Of a DNA stretch of 64,000 nucleotides, positions 1 to 10,121 are shown piece by piece. Position numbers and translations under genes: made by a program. The stretch covers positions 143,202 through 207,201 of the forward strand of contig JAMPIV010019075.1 in the NCBI GenBank assembly GCA_024509875.1. The letters are read 5' to 3'. Source of the stretch: Oreohelix idahoensis. Its lineage: Eukaryota; Mollusca; Gastropoda; Stylommatophora; Oreohelicidae. Every line of letters begins with the position of its first letter. Positions within the stretch are counted from its first letter, which is position 1. The notes under the pieces are model-generated. The model did no database searches. It worked only from the letters and a program-made list of their open reading frames with translations, and was not told the origin of the DNA.

Positions 1-337
1 TTTTCTGTAGGTCTGCTTTGCTTAATTTGTTCTGGTACCGTCAAATACAGTTTTGGTCGAGCATGGCCCTATCATACCTATTGTTACCTGGAACTATTCA
101 GTCCCCATTCCTCTTGTCTTATTATACTGTTTACAAATTTACTATGTCTGTGTACTACTTTTATGTTATTGCCAGCAAACAATATACTACATAATATGAA
201 AATAATATTGCATAGATCCATCTCTTTAACAAGTGGACGAAATAGAACGTCACTGTTACGCTGAAATAGTAATCGAATGTCTGTTCTGGTTATTGGTCAA
301 AACTGGTCTATCCATCATCAAATCACTACAAAGTACT

Positions 338-614
338 TTATTGGCAGTGTATCACCATATCAGCTGTCATTGAATGCACAAACCAACACAACTTGCCTAT
401 GGCCTTAAAACCTAGCTTCTCATGCATGTCCATCGCCGGTGTGTTAGTTGGTACAATTGTTGACAGGATTGGTTTGTTTTCCTGGAAGTAGTTATGTGCA
501 GTGTGACTGACAACACATGATGCAAGACCACGACCCCTGACATCATCCCTTACTTGAAGAAGGGCAGCGAATCCATATTCTGTTCGTATTTCAAAAGCAG
601 CGCACTCACCATTT
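338..614 (-). CDS. Second GLYAT-like terminal coding exon (alternative last exon or paralogue)
   Basis: Minus-strand 277-bp exon. A splice acceptor (CCACAG on the minus strand) ends at 615. The open frame then encodes 91 residues to a TAA at 338-340. It carries the C-terminal half of a GNAT acyltransferase fold: a beta strand (EYGFAALL), the acetyl-CoA pyrophosphate loop VRGRGLAS (R-x-R-G-x-A pattern), and MHEKLGF followed by WFVHSMT. The terminal exon at 19095-19371 has the same length, the same starting phase, and about 46 of 91 residues identical by hand count. The exon starts with one base completing a codon. After the AG that ends exon 5 (22908) that base gives AGA (Arg), so it could splice to that exon. 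I found no upstream exons of its own between 615 and 19000. It is either an alternative last exon of the gene at 19-32 kb or the only recognisable piece of a tandem paralogue. An AATAAA overlaps the stop codon. Confidence 0.8.
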
Positions 615-2251
615 CTGTGGAGATAGTCAGAACCAGATTAACAAATTGACCTCACCAGACTAACAAAGTGACGTCACCAGACTAATAAAGTGGCCTCACC
701 AGACTAACAAAGAAACCTCGTTCTGTAATTGCATTGAAATATAAATAGGGCTTTTTAAAAGAAAAGAAATCATAAGCATAAGTCAAAAGTCGTGGGCCCA
801 CGTCTAGCGGTCGGCGAGAGTGGCAAATTTAACTTTCATTCAAAATTTGACCACAGATTTTCCCAAAGGTGTTATATCTCGCAAGAGCTAGCGATTTTCT
901 GCCAATTTAATATATATACCGCATCCTTCTAACTCAGTTTATCTAGTACCCACAGAATTTTCAGACGTCTAGCTTCGAATTCTAGATCCATTATACCAGT
1001 GGAATTTCTTAGTTTTTCCGATTGGAGATAGTCATATTTCTGTGATTGCGGTAAATATTATACTAGAATTTTGAGTGATTTAATTGTTAAGTCCGGCATT
1101 ATATTTCACTAAGATTTTCTGTGTTGAGTGATTTAAGGTTAAAAGTTCGTCATTTATATTTTCTAGGATTTTTATGTTAATTGGCTAGCAGAATTAAAAT
1201 AATTTATAGCTAAATTATTCCGGCTGTAGCGTTGATTTAATTAATTGCTATTAACCAGTAAAAGATATTTTAATCGACTAGTAAATTCATTACGAGTACT
1301 GAAGAAATATATATTTATTTCTAATTCATTTTTGAGTAATTTTATAAATGACTAGCGCTTATTTCATGGGTTTTTTTTTAACGATAAGCTAAGCTATACA
1401 CGTGTAGTTCTATTCAAAGTTAAATAACCGAGTGTATAATAAATTATAATTCTGCGCGGGTAAATTTTAGGATAGAATATTGGTGTAGTGGTTAAATGTT
1501 TGTACTTTTTCTTCCTATACACAGAACGGGTCACAAACCCAAAACCTACCAGCGGTCTAATCTGAGAAAACGGGTCTAAGGCCAACAGTACAATAAAAAA
1601 CATTCATAAGTAATATCGGGTCTTCAAGGTTGACCTGTTCGGCTCTCTTGTTCTCACCCAGAGAGAGAGAGAGAGAGTGCAAATACTCGACACTAAGAAT
1701 AATTGCAACTGGACGTATAGCTATCCAGATTTCCATTTTGTATATACATTCAGCCCGCTGTGGCGAAAATATCAACCATTAACATTTTCAAACTACCGTT
1801 CATTGTGGTGTGACGAGGATTTTTATCCTGAGAGATTTACATACCTGACATTTCTCTTCAAGTATCAAAATTTACCAGCTATTGACACTGTGAACATTAA
1901 AGCCCTTAAGTAATTTCCTACCTGGACTAATTGATGTGACATAAACAGAATCCTATTAACAGTAACAAAGCAAGCGTTTCCTAATAAGCGGAGTAATCAG
2001 TCTTGGAGAAACTGGGGCTTGTTTTGCCAAAACCCCACCTTGGATTTGTGATTTGTATCATGGAGATATGTTCCAGCTGTTGTGAAAGTACTTATTAGGT
2101 AAGAGTGAATGAATGTGGCTACAGGTTTTGCCAGAAGCGAGAGAAAGAAGAAATGAATAATTCTTATATTGTTTACTCATTATACTCACTTTGGGTTTTT
2201 TCTTCTTATGTTTGCTAATACTGTTTATTTCATAATAGACTAACTTAGACA
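615..2251. other. AT-rich non-coding stretch
   Basis: No convincing gene. The bases upstream of the exon include a short run of near-identical units (CACCAGACTAACAAAG, about 18 bp, four copies at 640-715). At 1040-1180 two copies of a GAGTGATTTAA-containing segment are seen. A (GA)n run lies near 1661-1678. Short open frames of 60-80 codons at 1394-1913 lack recognisable domains and overlap one another on both strands. The region from about 790 could belong to a degraded LTR-type element, but I cannot show its ends. Confidence 0.4.
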
Positions 2252-2820
2252 CTCTGTTCTTTACAGTACAGTATAGTCAAATCCTATACCATAGTGCTAA
2301 TCTTTTGACCTTTTGGGGGTTAATAACTTCTTCTAACGGGATCTTGTCTCAATAGAGGGAATTGCACTTATGGGTCTATTTCTTTATTAATTCTTAACCT
2401 TTGATTTCTTTATATTTAATATTAGATACTAAATGTTGTGAAGTTTTCTTTATGGTAAATAAACATCAACATAAAACTTATTACCTGTATTGGTCAGCTC
2501 GTCCCAATATCTCTACTCCATTAATATAGTTTTCACGTTTGTGCGTCTAATTGTCGTCACTTATCTGTGTGTGTGTATGTGAGTGGTTATAATGTATATG
2601 TTCATATATACAGAGAGGTATACTGTCTGATCAACAAATTTCAGTCGTAAACAATAGGCTGGACTAGAGTATCTTCTCAGTCCAGGGACAGACTCTACCT
2701 TTCACCATTTCACTCGTGAAATCTATTTCTTTACCTTATCTCTCACTGAGTACCACTCTTTTCAGTTCTATTCAGACGGGACAGGAATATATCTTAATTA
2801 CCTATCAAAAATCTACGACA
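2252..2820 (+). mobile_element. LTR-like dispersed repeat, copy 1
   Basis: About 570 bp, recognisably homologous to 44524-45048. Both copies start TGTTCTT(T/C)(A/G)CAG and end TACGACA, so they have the TG...CA ends expected of an LTR. Both contain TAATCTTTTGACC-like and AATAAAC segments near the middle, and a TATTGGTCAG/TGTTGGTCAG segment after the presumed poly(A) signal. They share a conserved hairpin (CTGGACT ... AGTCCAG). I see no flanking duplication and no coding region beside it, so solo LTR is an inference. Confidence 0.5.
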
Positions 2821-2986
2821 GTAAACAGCAATATATAAAGGCCTTGTAAATGCACATTTCGCGGACCATCAATGCGTCACATCCAATATATCATAATCAA
2901 AATCACATACCCTATTCACATACTCCACAAAACACCGACCGTCTCCGACGACGGATGGCCACATACCTCCCTTAACATCTCAGTAT

Positions 2987-3262
2987 TGGGAGCCGCGCTG
3001 GTGTAATGGCTTCGGCGTTGTACTGGCGACCAGGTGTTCATGGTTCAAACCCGGGCGTCGGCGTTTGAAGAAATGTTTACGGCCGGAAATTTGACTGAAT
3101 ATCCTGAACGGCTCCTGTGATAAACCCTCTGTGGATGGGAAGGAGCGAAGCTCCTGACCGGGTTGGAAGGAAAGTCCTCAGGTTCCCCAGCCTCGCAATG
3201 ACATGTCATTGGGCCGAAGGGCTGAAAGCCCAAGTGCCGCTGGATAAGAAAAAAAAAAAAAA
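2987..3262 (+). mobile_element. tRNA-derived SINE with target-site duplication
   Basis: The body begins with a tRNA-like head. A box A-like stretch (TGGTGTAATGGC, 2999-3010) and a box B (GGTTCAAACCC, 3042-3052) lie the usual 30-40 bp apart. An unrelated body of about 200 bp follows and ends in a run of A. The 13-bp sequence AACATCTCAGTAT is present immediately before (2974-2986) and after (3263-3275), a textbook target-site duplication. The near-intact tail and duplication suggest a fairly recent insertion. It is not a functional tRNA gene. Overlapping short open frames on both strands are not genes. Confidence 0.88.
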
Positions 3263-3275
3263 AACATCTCAGTAT

Positions 3276-3861
3276 ACTTCTCTGACAAGTATGCTAACTA
3301 CATTCACTCCGCACGCTTTTCACATGTGCGCATAAACCTCGATTCACACATGTACGCCGCTGAGCATTCTTCAACCATGCTCCGTGCTTCTAACAGTGAA
3401 CTTTAAATGTAACATTCCAATCTTGCATACTTCAATAATAATACACTCTAAACAGGTTACACCATTCTCTCCCCGCACACATGTATACATGTCATGTATA
3501 TCATGACATTACGTGATCCTAAATGCTTTACATCTAATTTTTGTTGGAACGTCATATCGTTGAATGTTTCTCAATTTAAAAAAAAAATTCTACTCCATTC
3601 ATTGTAAAAGTAAGGGTTAAATCTAAAAGTTGTATTACTAAAACTAACTAAATCCCAAGACAGCCACGTCTTTAGTATGATGGAAAGGCAACTCTAGTTA
3701 TTTTGAAGATTGCGTAGTCTATCCTCACTTATCTGTTTTGGGCATGCGCATTTCAACATATTTTCTCCAGCGTAGTGATCTCTACATTTGTGAAACGCGA
3801 ACTTTGCCAAACAATTCTATCACACTTTTGGGGATGGTTCTCTTTTATCTCCAAAGTTCAG

Positions 3862-3862
<1 letters not shown>
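3276..3862. other. No gene seen
   Basis: AT-rich unique-looking sequence with no recognisable ORF, RNA or element. Confidence 0.4.

Positions 3863-3957
<95 letters not shown>
3863..3957. repeat. (TA)n microsatellite
   Basis: About 47 uninterrupted TA dinucleotides. The Tyr-Ile open frames read through it on both strands are artefacts. Confidence 0.97.
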
Positions 3958-3959
<2 letters not shown>

Positions 3960-4539
3960 GGCAATAACTTCGTTGTTATAGAATTGCATCGTAGGGGTTC
4001 CGCTGGGTGAGAAAAATTATTTGAGGGGTTCCGGCCTGGTAATAATATTGAGATACACTGCGTTAAGCACAGCTTGTATAACGCCAGGGAATATACCGAA
4101 GACTTGTTGAGAAACACTGCTTCGGGTCACAGATAATTATCCTGGTGTTACGCAGCCTACTTTTGTAGCACTTGTATGCACTTTCCTGTGTGACTACGGG
4201 TACTTAGTGGTTACGTGAATTTCGTCACAAGAAGGCACGAAGCAACCTGGACATGGTTCGCTATCTTTTGTGTTGAAGATGACTCTTTTAGGATATCAGA
4301 GACCGTTTTCTGCCACCACCACCATCACTAATGACGTTATATAGCCTGCCCCAGATCCAAGGTGCCTGTATGCCTAATTGGACTCGATATTAGGGATCTT
4401 AAAATGCAAACATTTTAGCCTACAAAGCATGTCATAACAGAAACTAAGGATGGTTGTACTTGGAGCTAGCAACCTTATCGCTGAAACAATTGCTAAAGAA
4501 GCCTCAACTATAAGAGCAATATCCATTGATGGATCACAC
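3958..4539. other. No gene seen
   Basis: Unique-looking sequence with no coding or RNA signal that I recognise. Confidence 0.4.
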
Positions 4540-4935
4540 TTTTTGTATTATTTATTTTTTATCATCATTATCAAAATCACCCTTGAGCTCCTCAAGGAAC
4601 ATAGGCCTTCAACAACCTTATGTTAAGTCTTCCTTCCCGTGCCGTCCCCTTCATCTCTGTCTAAAGTTTACATCTCCAAGTGTTCCTTGGTCTCCCGTTA
4701 CCTCTCTTGCCCTGTGGGTTCCAGGACTACCTACTAATTCTATTACCAGGTTTCCTCAGTGTGTGTCCTATCCATCTCAAGCATCTTTTTCTCATCTCTT
4801 GTTCCACTGGCACTTGTTTGGTTCTTGTCATCAATTCCACATAGGTGATATTGTCAAACCATTTAAATTGTTCTATTCTACGCAAGCAGCCATTTATGAA
4901 TGTCTGTAGCCTAGCTTTTTGGTTGCTGTTTCTGC
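4540..4935 (-). pseudogene. LINE family B 3' fragment (C-terminus of reverse transcriptase ORF)
   Basis: Read on the minus strand, broken frames give the usual C-terminal block of non-LTR retrotransposon proteins: LQTFINGCLRRI, then a KW.D.IT..EL segment, RWIGHTLRKP, SWNPQGKRG and GRPRNTW. It is clearly related at the DNA level to 46985-47935, 32545-32760 and 58020-58205, so these form one family. The copy has several frame breaks and lacks the reverse transcriptase core, so it is a 5'-truncated dead copy. The plus-strand open frame through it (127 codons) is a shadow. Confidence 0.75.
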
Positions 4936-5225
4936 TTTTCTTATTTTTTATGCATATGGATTAGGTTTTGCTTTATTTTATTTACTGTTTTCGCTTGTTT
5001 GTCCCCTACAAGGACCTTGTTGTAATCACGTAGGCAATTCTGAGTCCTAGTAAAACATGCCCCATCTATTTTCGTCCATCCTATAACTGTCTGAGGAAAG
5101 GGTGGCTAAAAGCAGTTGTAAACCTATGGTCCTGTAAGGAGCAAGGAAACAGATTGTCAAGGGTTACATTCTTGTTCATTATCCCGCTTCTTCCGCCCTA
5201 AGTTTAAAAAAAAAATTGCCGCTGT

Positions 5226-5620
5226 CGTACATTTGGTTGTCTGATATGATAAAGGCTGTAGACCCCTTTGGTTGTCTGATGAAGGCTATAGACTCTTTTG
5301 ATTGTCCGATGAAGGCTATGAACCCCTTTGATTGTCCGATGAAAGCTTTGAGTCTCTGTGATTGTCCGACGAAGGCTATGCACCCCTTTGATTGTCCGAT
5401 GAAGGCTATAGACTCTTTTGATTGTCCGACGAAGGCTATGAACCCCTTTGATTGTCTGAAGAGGAGTTTGAACCCTTTTATTGTCCGATGAAGCAATGCA
5501 CCCCTTTGATTGTCCGAGGAAGGCTATGAACCCCTTTGATTGTCTGAAGAGGAGTTTGAACCCTTTTATTGTCCAAAGAAGGCTATGAACCCATTTGATT
5601 GTCCGACGAAGGCTATTGTT
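5226..5620. repeat. 30-bp minisatellite
   Basis: About 13 degenerate units of roughly 30 bp, each containing GAAGGCTATGAACCCC and TTTGATTGTCCGA. The unit is 10 codons long, so all frames stay open and give spurious proteins on both strands. One more piece of the same repeat occurs at 14186-14262, beyond the large terminal-repeat element. Confidence 0.92.
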
Positions 5621-5784
5621 ACTATAGCTGTTACTATATGGTATTTTGGCATCACTGATACAACCATATTTGCAGTTACTACTGATACGTCTGTTATTGG
5701 TCAACCATTGATAATTACTCTTTCCATTTAATAGTTTAATGGCTATTTATGGTCATGCGTGACTATAATCACGCCTACTGTTCT

Positions 5785-6861
5785 CCTACCGTGTTAAATG
5801 TTGTAGTGAGTGTGCGTGGTGCATTCACACGCCACAGATACACACATCAGAGGCATGGAATGGTGTAACGGCAGGTGTACTGTTAATAACGTTTATTTAC
5901 ACCACAACACGTTCATGAAATACACAGAATACACAGTCACAATTAAGTACAAGTCATAGCAATACAATAATACAGTACTCCAGTCACATCTCCACTTCTC
6001 ATAATCATGAGCGCTATATAATATTACTACTGTTCTCTAAGCAACGGTCGGCATCCCCGTGCTAATATAATAATATTAATACTGGATCCTCTCAGCAACG
6101 GTCGGCATCACCGTGCTTATATAATGAATTCCTCAAATATGCCTCATCAAAGACGCTCTCAACCTTGGCGCTTTAATATAACTGTGGATCCTTTCAATAA
6201 TAACAATTGCCTCCTCAAATATCATATAGATCCGGTTAGCCAACGGACATCATCCTCGCCGTGCTAACTACATCAATGGTGAATACTTTCGGCAATTTCT
6301 CGCAAGACTGCACTCCCTGGCAATCTGCAGTAATCTCGCCTTCACTCATCTTGACATTTATATATTCAAACATACGTCCTGGATCCTTACCTCTTCAAAA
6401 ATACTCACAAACACAATTCTCCAATAAATTCAGAAATTATAGGCCTACACAAATAATATGGCCTTTATAACTTTTGCACTGCGCAGGCATACTCGAAACA
6501 CACACTGTAGGACCGACCTCTCCCGTCGGTACCCAAAAACAGAATGCAATTAGTTCACACACTAGACCCGCCAAAAAGACACGAGACTCGGTTGTTTAAA
6601 AAACACAACTCAGTCTCGATAATTGCATGGGCTAGTCACACGAGCTTACTTACAGCTCAAGACAGTTCAGAGAAAAAAAAACATCTCCGCGATTTGAACT
6701 GACCAGTGTTCGCCACTTGGAAACTTCTCGATCACACGAGGGAATTCCCCTAATACAATTTTAACTTAACATCAGCTTAATCAAGCACCGTAACCCGTAA
6801 TCGAATCTATTTGCTTAACATTTTCAAGATCACCTCCCCTTGATAATATTTACTCTGTAAC
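5785..6861 (-). repeat. Inverted copy of the element's terminal repeat
   Basis: Reverse complement of about 12569-13845. The match runs from the repeat's 5' terminus (GTTACAGAGTAAATATT in sense) to the AACACGGTA segment; the last part of the repeat is missing. The right-hand copy is longer mainly because it has extra internal units around 13200-13560. The short open frames in it mirror those in the right repeat and are not genes. Confidence 0.85.
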
Positions 6862-7602
6862 GTTTATTGTGATGCTGATGTTGGAAGCATCGTTGTTGAG
6901 GCCATTTATTATTTACATTAGAGCGCCAATGTTGAGAGCGTCTTTGATGAGGCATATTTGAGGAATTCATTATATTAGCACGGGGATGCCGACCGTTGCT
7001 AGGCATATTTGAGGAATTCATTATATTAGCACGGGGATGCCGACCGTTGCTGAGAGGATCCAGTAGTAATATTATATAGCGCTAATGATTATGAGAAGTG
7101 GAGATATATAGCGCTAATGATTATGAGAAGTGGAGATGTGACTGGAGTACTGTATTATTGTATTGCTATGACTTGTACTTAATTGTGACTGTGTATTCTG
7201 TGTATTTCATGAACGTGTTGTGGTGTAAATAAACGTTATTAACAGTACACCTGCCGTTTTATAACCATCTATGCCTCTGCGTATGTGTGTGATGATTGTT
7301 CCAGGCACGTTTCCTAAATGTACCCACGCACACACACACACACACATCATAGTAACAGTGGTAGGTTTTCAGTTTAGAAGTGAGGTAGTCACGTATTCGC
7401 AAAATAGCCTGGGTGGCGGAAATCTAGGTCAACAAACAGAATGAATTTAATAGCAGGATCTCGTGTGAAGCAGTGGTATGTTTAGTCTTTCAGAATTTGA
7501 TATTTTGACATTCGCGTGATATAAGAAACTGTTCTGCTCTGTGTGGGCGTATGAACTATATAACCATTAAGGTAACACCCATCACCATTTATTCAATCTC
7601 CA
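6861..7602 (+). repeat. Left direct terminal repeat, 5'-truncated
   Basis: Matches 13438-14132 in the same orientation. It starts at CGTTTATTGTGATGCTGATG, exactly where the inverted copy ends, and runs to ATTCAATCTCCAAG. After 7602 the left and right copies diverge completely, which sets the inner end of the repeat. It contains a TAAATAAACGTTATTAAC segment that could act as a poly(A) signal. One 43-bp segment (TATATAGCGCTAATGATTATG...) is tandemly doubled near 7070-7140. Confidence 0.85.
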
Positions 7603-8433
7603 AGTCGGTCAGATCAGTAATAATAAGTTCATCAAAAACTTAAAAGGAATCTTCACCACTATCTCCACGCACTGGCCCAAAATTTCTTCTTTACAGTGGT
7701 AACTTTCAGTTCGGTTACAGTGGTGGGCCAGTTTATTTAACGGAATAAACCCACGGAGTTCGCGTGATAGGAAAGCCTTGTGTAGGCGTGGCTTATGTAT
7801 CCTCACATTGTGTCATGGTCCTCGACCTAGTTGGTTAACTGTGTCCAACACGGTAGAATATAACAATGGGAAGTTGACAGTTTTTAGTAGACAGTCAAGT
7901 TTAACTAAATGTGAAGTGTTTTTGAGGAGTCGTTTGCAGATTATTTCAAGTCAACAGTTACAGAGGTTGCTGTGCTGCGTTTCCTGTATGCTGTACGTGC
8001 TGATGCTGTGTTGAGCGCATTCTACACTTTGGCAAGAACCTTAAGAGAAGAAAATCTAGTTGTGTACCTTTCTGCGCTTGAACGGTTTTATCTGCAGAAC
8101 TTTGTGATATCTGGTGTGTCGGCGGAAGGGACAGAAGAATATTAAGATAAGTGATTTTGTTCTGTGTAGATTGTGCCACTTTTCTGCATTTCAGCAAGTC
8201 TGCCTATACTATCCATCACTTATTCTGTTGATAATTGTCATTGTGTTTCGATAATTATATCGATTGATGAAGAATATGTTGATGCATAGATAATGTATGT
8301 TATATATAGGTACTATAACAGAAGTTGGTGTACAGTAAGTAAGAAATAATTGTAATTTCTTAAAAAGATAATTGGCTTGGTGAGGTGAAAGTTTAATTAA
8401 TACATATATAGTTGTCTAAGTAAGTAAGTCACT
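7603..8433 (+). other. Untranslated leader of the terminal-repeat element
   Basis: Between the left terminal repeat and the first long ORF. No open frame of note. No obvious tRNA-complementary primer-binding site follows the repeat. A run of TAAG repeats (GTCTAAGTAAGTAAGTC) lies directly upstream of the ATG at 8434. Confidence 0.5.
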
Positions 8434-9531
8434 ATGGACTATTATATAGATCCTGACGAAAAAAAATACCGTGAACTATTAGGATTTGGAGACCGTGAGC
8501 TGACTGAGTCTGAAATAATAAGACTGCAATGTGAAAAGGAAATTGATGAAATTAATGAGAGGTATCGGAAAAGAAAGCTAGAAGAACAGAAGCAACTGGA
8601 CATAAAACAGAGTACCCTAGAGCAAAGGGAAAGTGTCATAGAATGTACTGCTGAAGTAAGTGAGTTACATGAAAAAGTCTCTAAACTTACAGATGATTTA
8701 GTCAAATCAAACTCAGAACTTGCTAGTACTCAAACAGCATTGAGTGTAGCATTGTGTAAGATCAAAGAGTTAGAAACTCAGGTTAAAGATAACGATAGTG
8801 AAGTTAGAAATCTAACTCAGGAACTTCAAGAAAGGAGAGAAATATATGACAAATTGAAACTTGAGACTGATGAACATAATAGGACGTATACAGAAACGAT
8901 CCTTGATTTATTAGATGATATTGCAAATCTCGGTGGCGAACATGAAGAGAAAAAGATTCATGAGCTTAATAAGAGCAGTGATGATATTAAGATTGAGTCA
9001 CTACAATTAGAGTTGACTCATTTGAGAGAAAATAAAGAACAGGACGAGAAAAAGATATTAGTAAAGTTAGCGGCTGAGAGAGAGATTAAAAATTTGCTAG
9101 CAGAGGAAAGCTGCAAGGTTTTAAGAGTTGAGAGGTTAAACAAGAAATTAAGTGCAGATATTTCACTTAGAGATATTCAAATTTCAGAAGCCAGAGTGAG
9201 ATTGGATGGTCTACTTGACATTCTCTTCAAGAAAAAAAGGTGGTCTTCTTTCAGTGTTGACAGTGAAAGACATAAAGCGGACTCTAAAGGCAATAATAAT
9301 GGAAAGAAATCTTTCCGAGGGAAATATAACTTTCAACGCAATGCCGATAATTCTTGCGATATTGGTTCCTGGCGGCAAGCTAGCAAAGGAAAATCTACAG
9401 TATTAGATAACCCTGTGGATAACAAAAGAAACAATAATAAATTTCAATTCAAGTTATTAAAAACAAACAAGGTATTAAGTGAGAATCCTGATGGCTTGAT
9501 AGCAGTGAAAAAAGATAGAACTCCTTGGTGA
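8434..9531 (+). CDS. Coiled-coil gag-like protein, ORF1 of the terminal-repeat element
   Basis: Intact open frame of 365 codons starting at CACTATGGA, a fair Kozak context. Residues about 25-255 are rich in Glu, Lys, Leu and Gln with heptad-like spacing, predicted to form a long coiled coil. Residues about 265-365 are basic and rich in Asn, Ser and Lys, with little hydrophobic content. I recognise no family. The plan (coiled coil for assembly, then a basic tail that could bind nucleic acid) fits a structural gag-like protein, and its position between terminal repeats supports that. This is inference: no zinc knuckle (CX2CX4HX4C) and no major homology region is visible. The frame ends TPW-stop. 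A second open frame of similar composition follows in the -1 frame and may be the rest of the same protein. A host-derived coiled-coil gene captured by the element is an alternative. Confidence 0.7.
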   Translation: MDYYIDPDEKKYRELLGFGDRELTESEIIRLQCEKEIDEINERYRKRKLEEQKQLDIKQSTLEQRESVIECTAEVSELHEKVSKLTDDLVKSNSELASTQTALSVALCKIKELETQVKDNDSEVRNLTQELQERREIYDKLKLETDEHNRTYTETILDLLDDIANLGGEHEEKKIHELNKSSDDIKIESLQLELTHLRENKEQDEKKILVKLAAEREIKNLLAEESCKVLRVERLNKKLSADISLRDIQISEARVRLDGLLDILFKKKRWSSFSVDSERHKADSKGNNNGKKSFRGKYNFQRNADNSCDIGSWRQASKGKSTVLDNPVDNKRNNNKFQFKLLKTNKVLSENPDGLIAVKKDRTPW

Positions 9532-9545
9532 AAAACAATAAAGAT

Positions 9546-10121
9546 ATGGTTAAATCTTTCGGTCACACCCAGTCAAGTCAGTGTGACCCAGTTCTTAAAC
9601 ACACTGCCACAAACAAGGAAAAAAATACTTTTGATAGGAGATATAACCCTGAGGTTAAAATGTACCAAGGGATTTCTTCATATAGTAATGTTTCTTTGCC
9701 TAAAAACAAGAAACAATTTGACAGATCACAACATCGTGATTCTAAGAGTATTAGAAATTATAATGGAAATAATTATGTGAAGGTTTGTCAATCTGGTAAT
9801 AAATTTGTTGATAAAAAGCCATTTCTATCTGGTAGATATGTTTATCCAAGAGGAAATGCTAATTGTAATTATGCTAACTGGAATGTAAAACAGTACAACT
9901 GTGTCAATAGAACAAATAACAATGTTCTTAACAGCAATTATAGAAATTGTAACAAGGTTAGCTGTACTCCACATGAGAGCAAGGTTGTTAACAAGCAAAG
10001 TAATAACACTATTGATTGTCACACTAGTGGTGTCGAAAGGTCATCTCGTTCTTGTGAACGTAGTAATTTTTTTTCAGCCTATAGCAAGGATGAACTTTCG
10101 TTACGGTCAAGTGATCGCTAA
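9546..10121 (+). CDS. Basic Asn-rich protein, ORF2 of the terminal-repeat element
   Basis: Frame open from 9519 to a TAA at 10119-10121. The first ATG is 9546, giving 191 residues. It lies one base back relative to ORF1 and overlaps its end. The in-frame stop at 9516 limits any shift to the last four codons of ORF1, where I see no slippery heptamer. It is rich in Asn, Lys, Ser, Arg and Tyr with scattered Cys (for example a CNYANWNVKQYNC stretch), and no CCHC zinc knuckle can be drawn. The composition continues that of the ORF1 tail, so the simplest reading is one longer gag-like protein broken by an indel. Reinitiation or a separate small protein are alternatives. No homologue recognised. Confidence 0.5.
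   Translation: MVKSFGHTQSSQCDPVLKHTATNKEKNTFDRRYNPEVKMYQGISSYSNVSLPKNKKQFDRSQHRDSKSIRNYNGNNYVKVCQSGNKFVDKKPFLSGRYVYPRGNANCNYANWNVKQYNCVNRTNNNVLNSNYRNCNKVSCTPHESKVVNKQSNNTIDCHTSGVERSSRSCERSNFFSAYSKDELSLRSSDR

Noticed and set aside
2987..3060. A tRNA gene
   Set aside because: Box A and box B are present but there is no cloverleaf or acceptor stem, and the unit has an A-tail and target duplication, so it is a SINE. The same goes for 32203-32244 and 57047-57092.
3738..4117. Open frames rich in Tyr-Ile on both strands
   Set aside because: They are (TA)n translated; the same occurs at 32.9, 39.3-39.8 and 49.6 kb.
5179..5731. Repetitive proteins of about 60-166 residues
   Set aside because: The 30-bp minisatellite unit keeps all frames open; no start context, domain or bias supports a gene.
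9500..9531. Programmed -1 frameshift in the gag-like gene
   Set aside because: The A-run at 9508-9513 lies before the in-frame stop at 9516 of the second frame, so slippage there could not enter ORF2.
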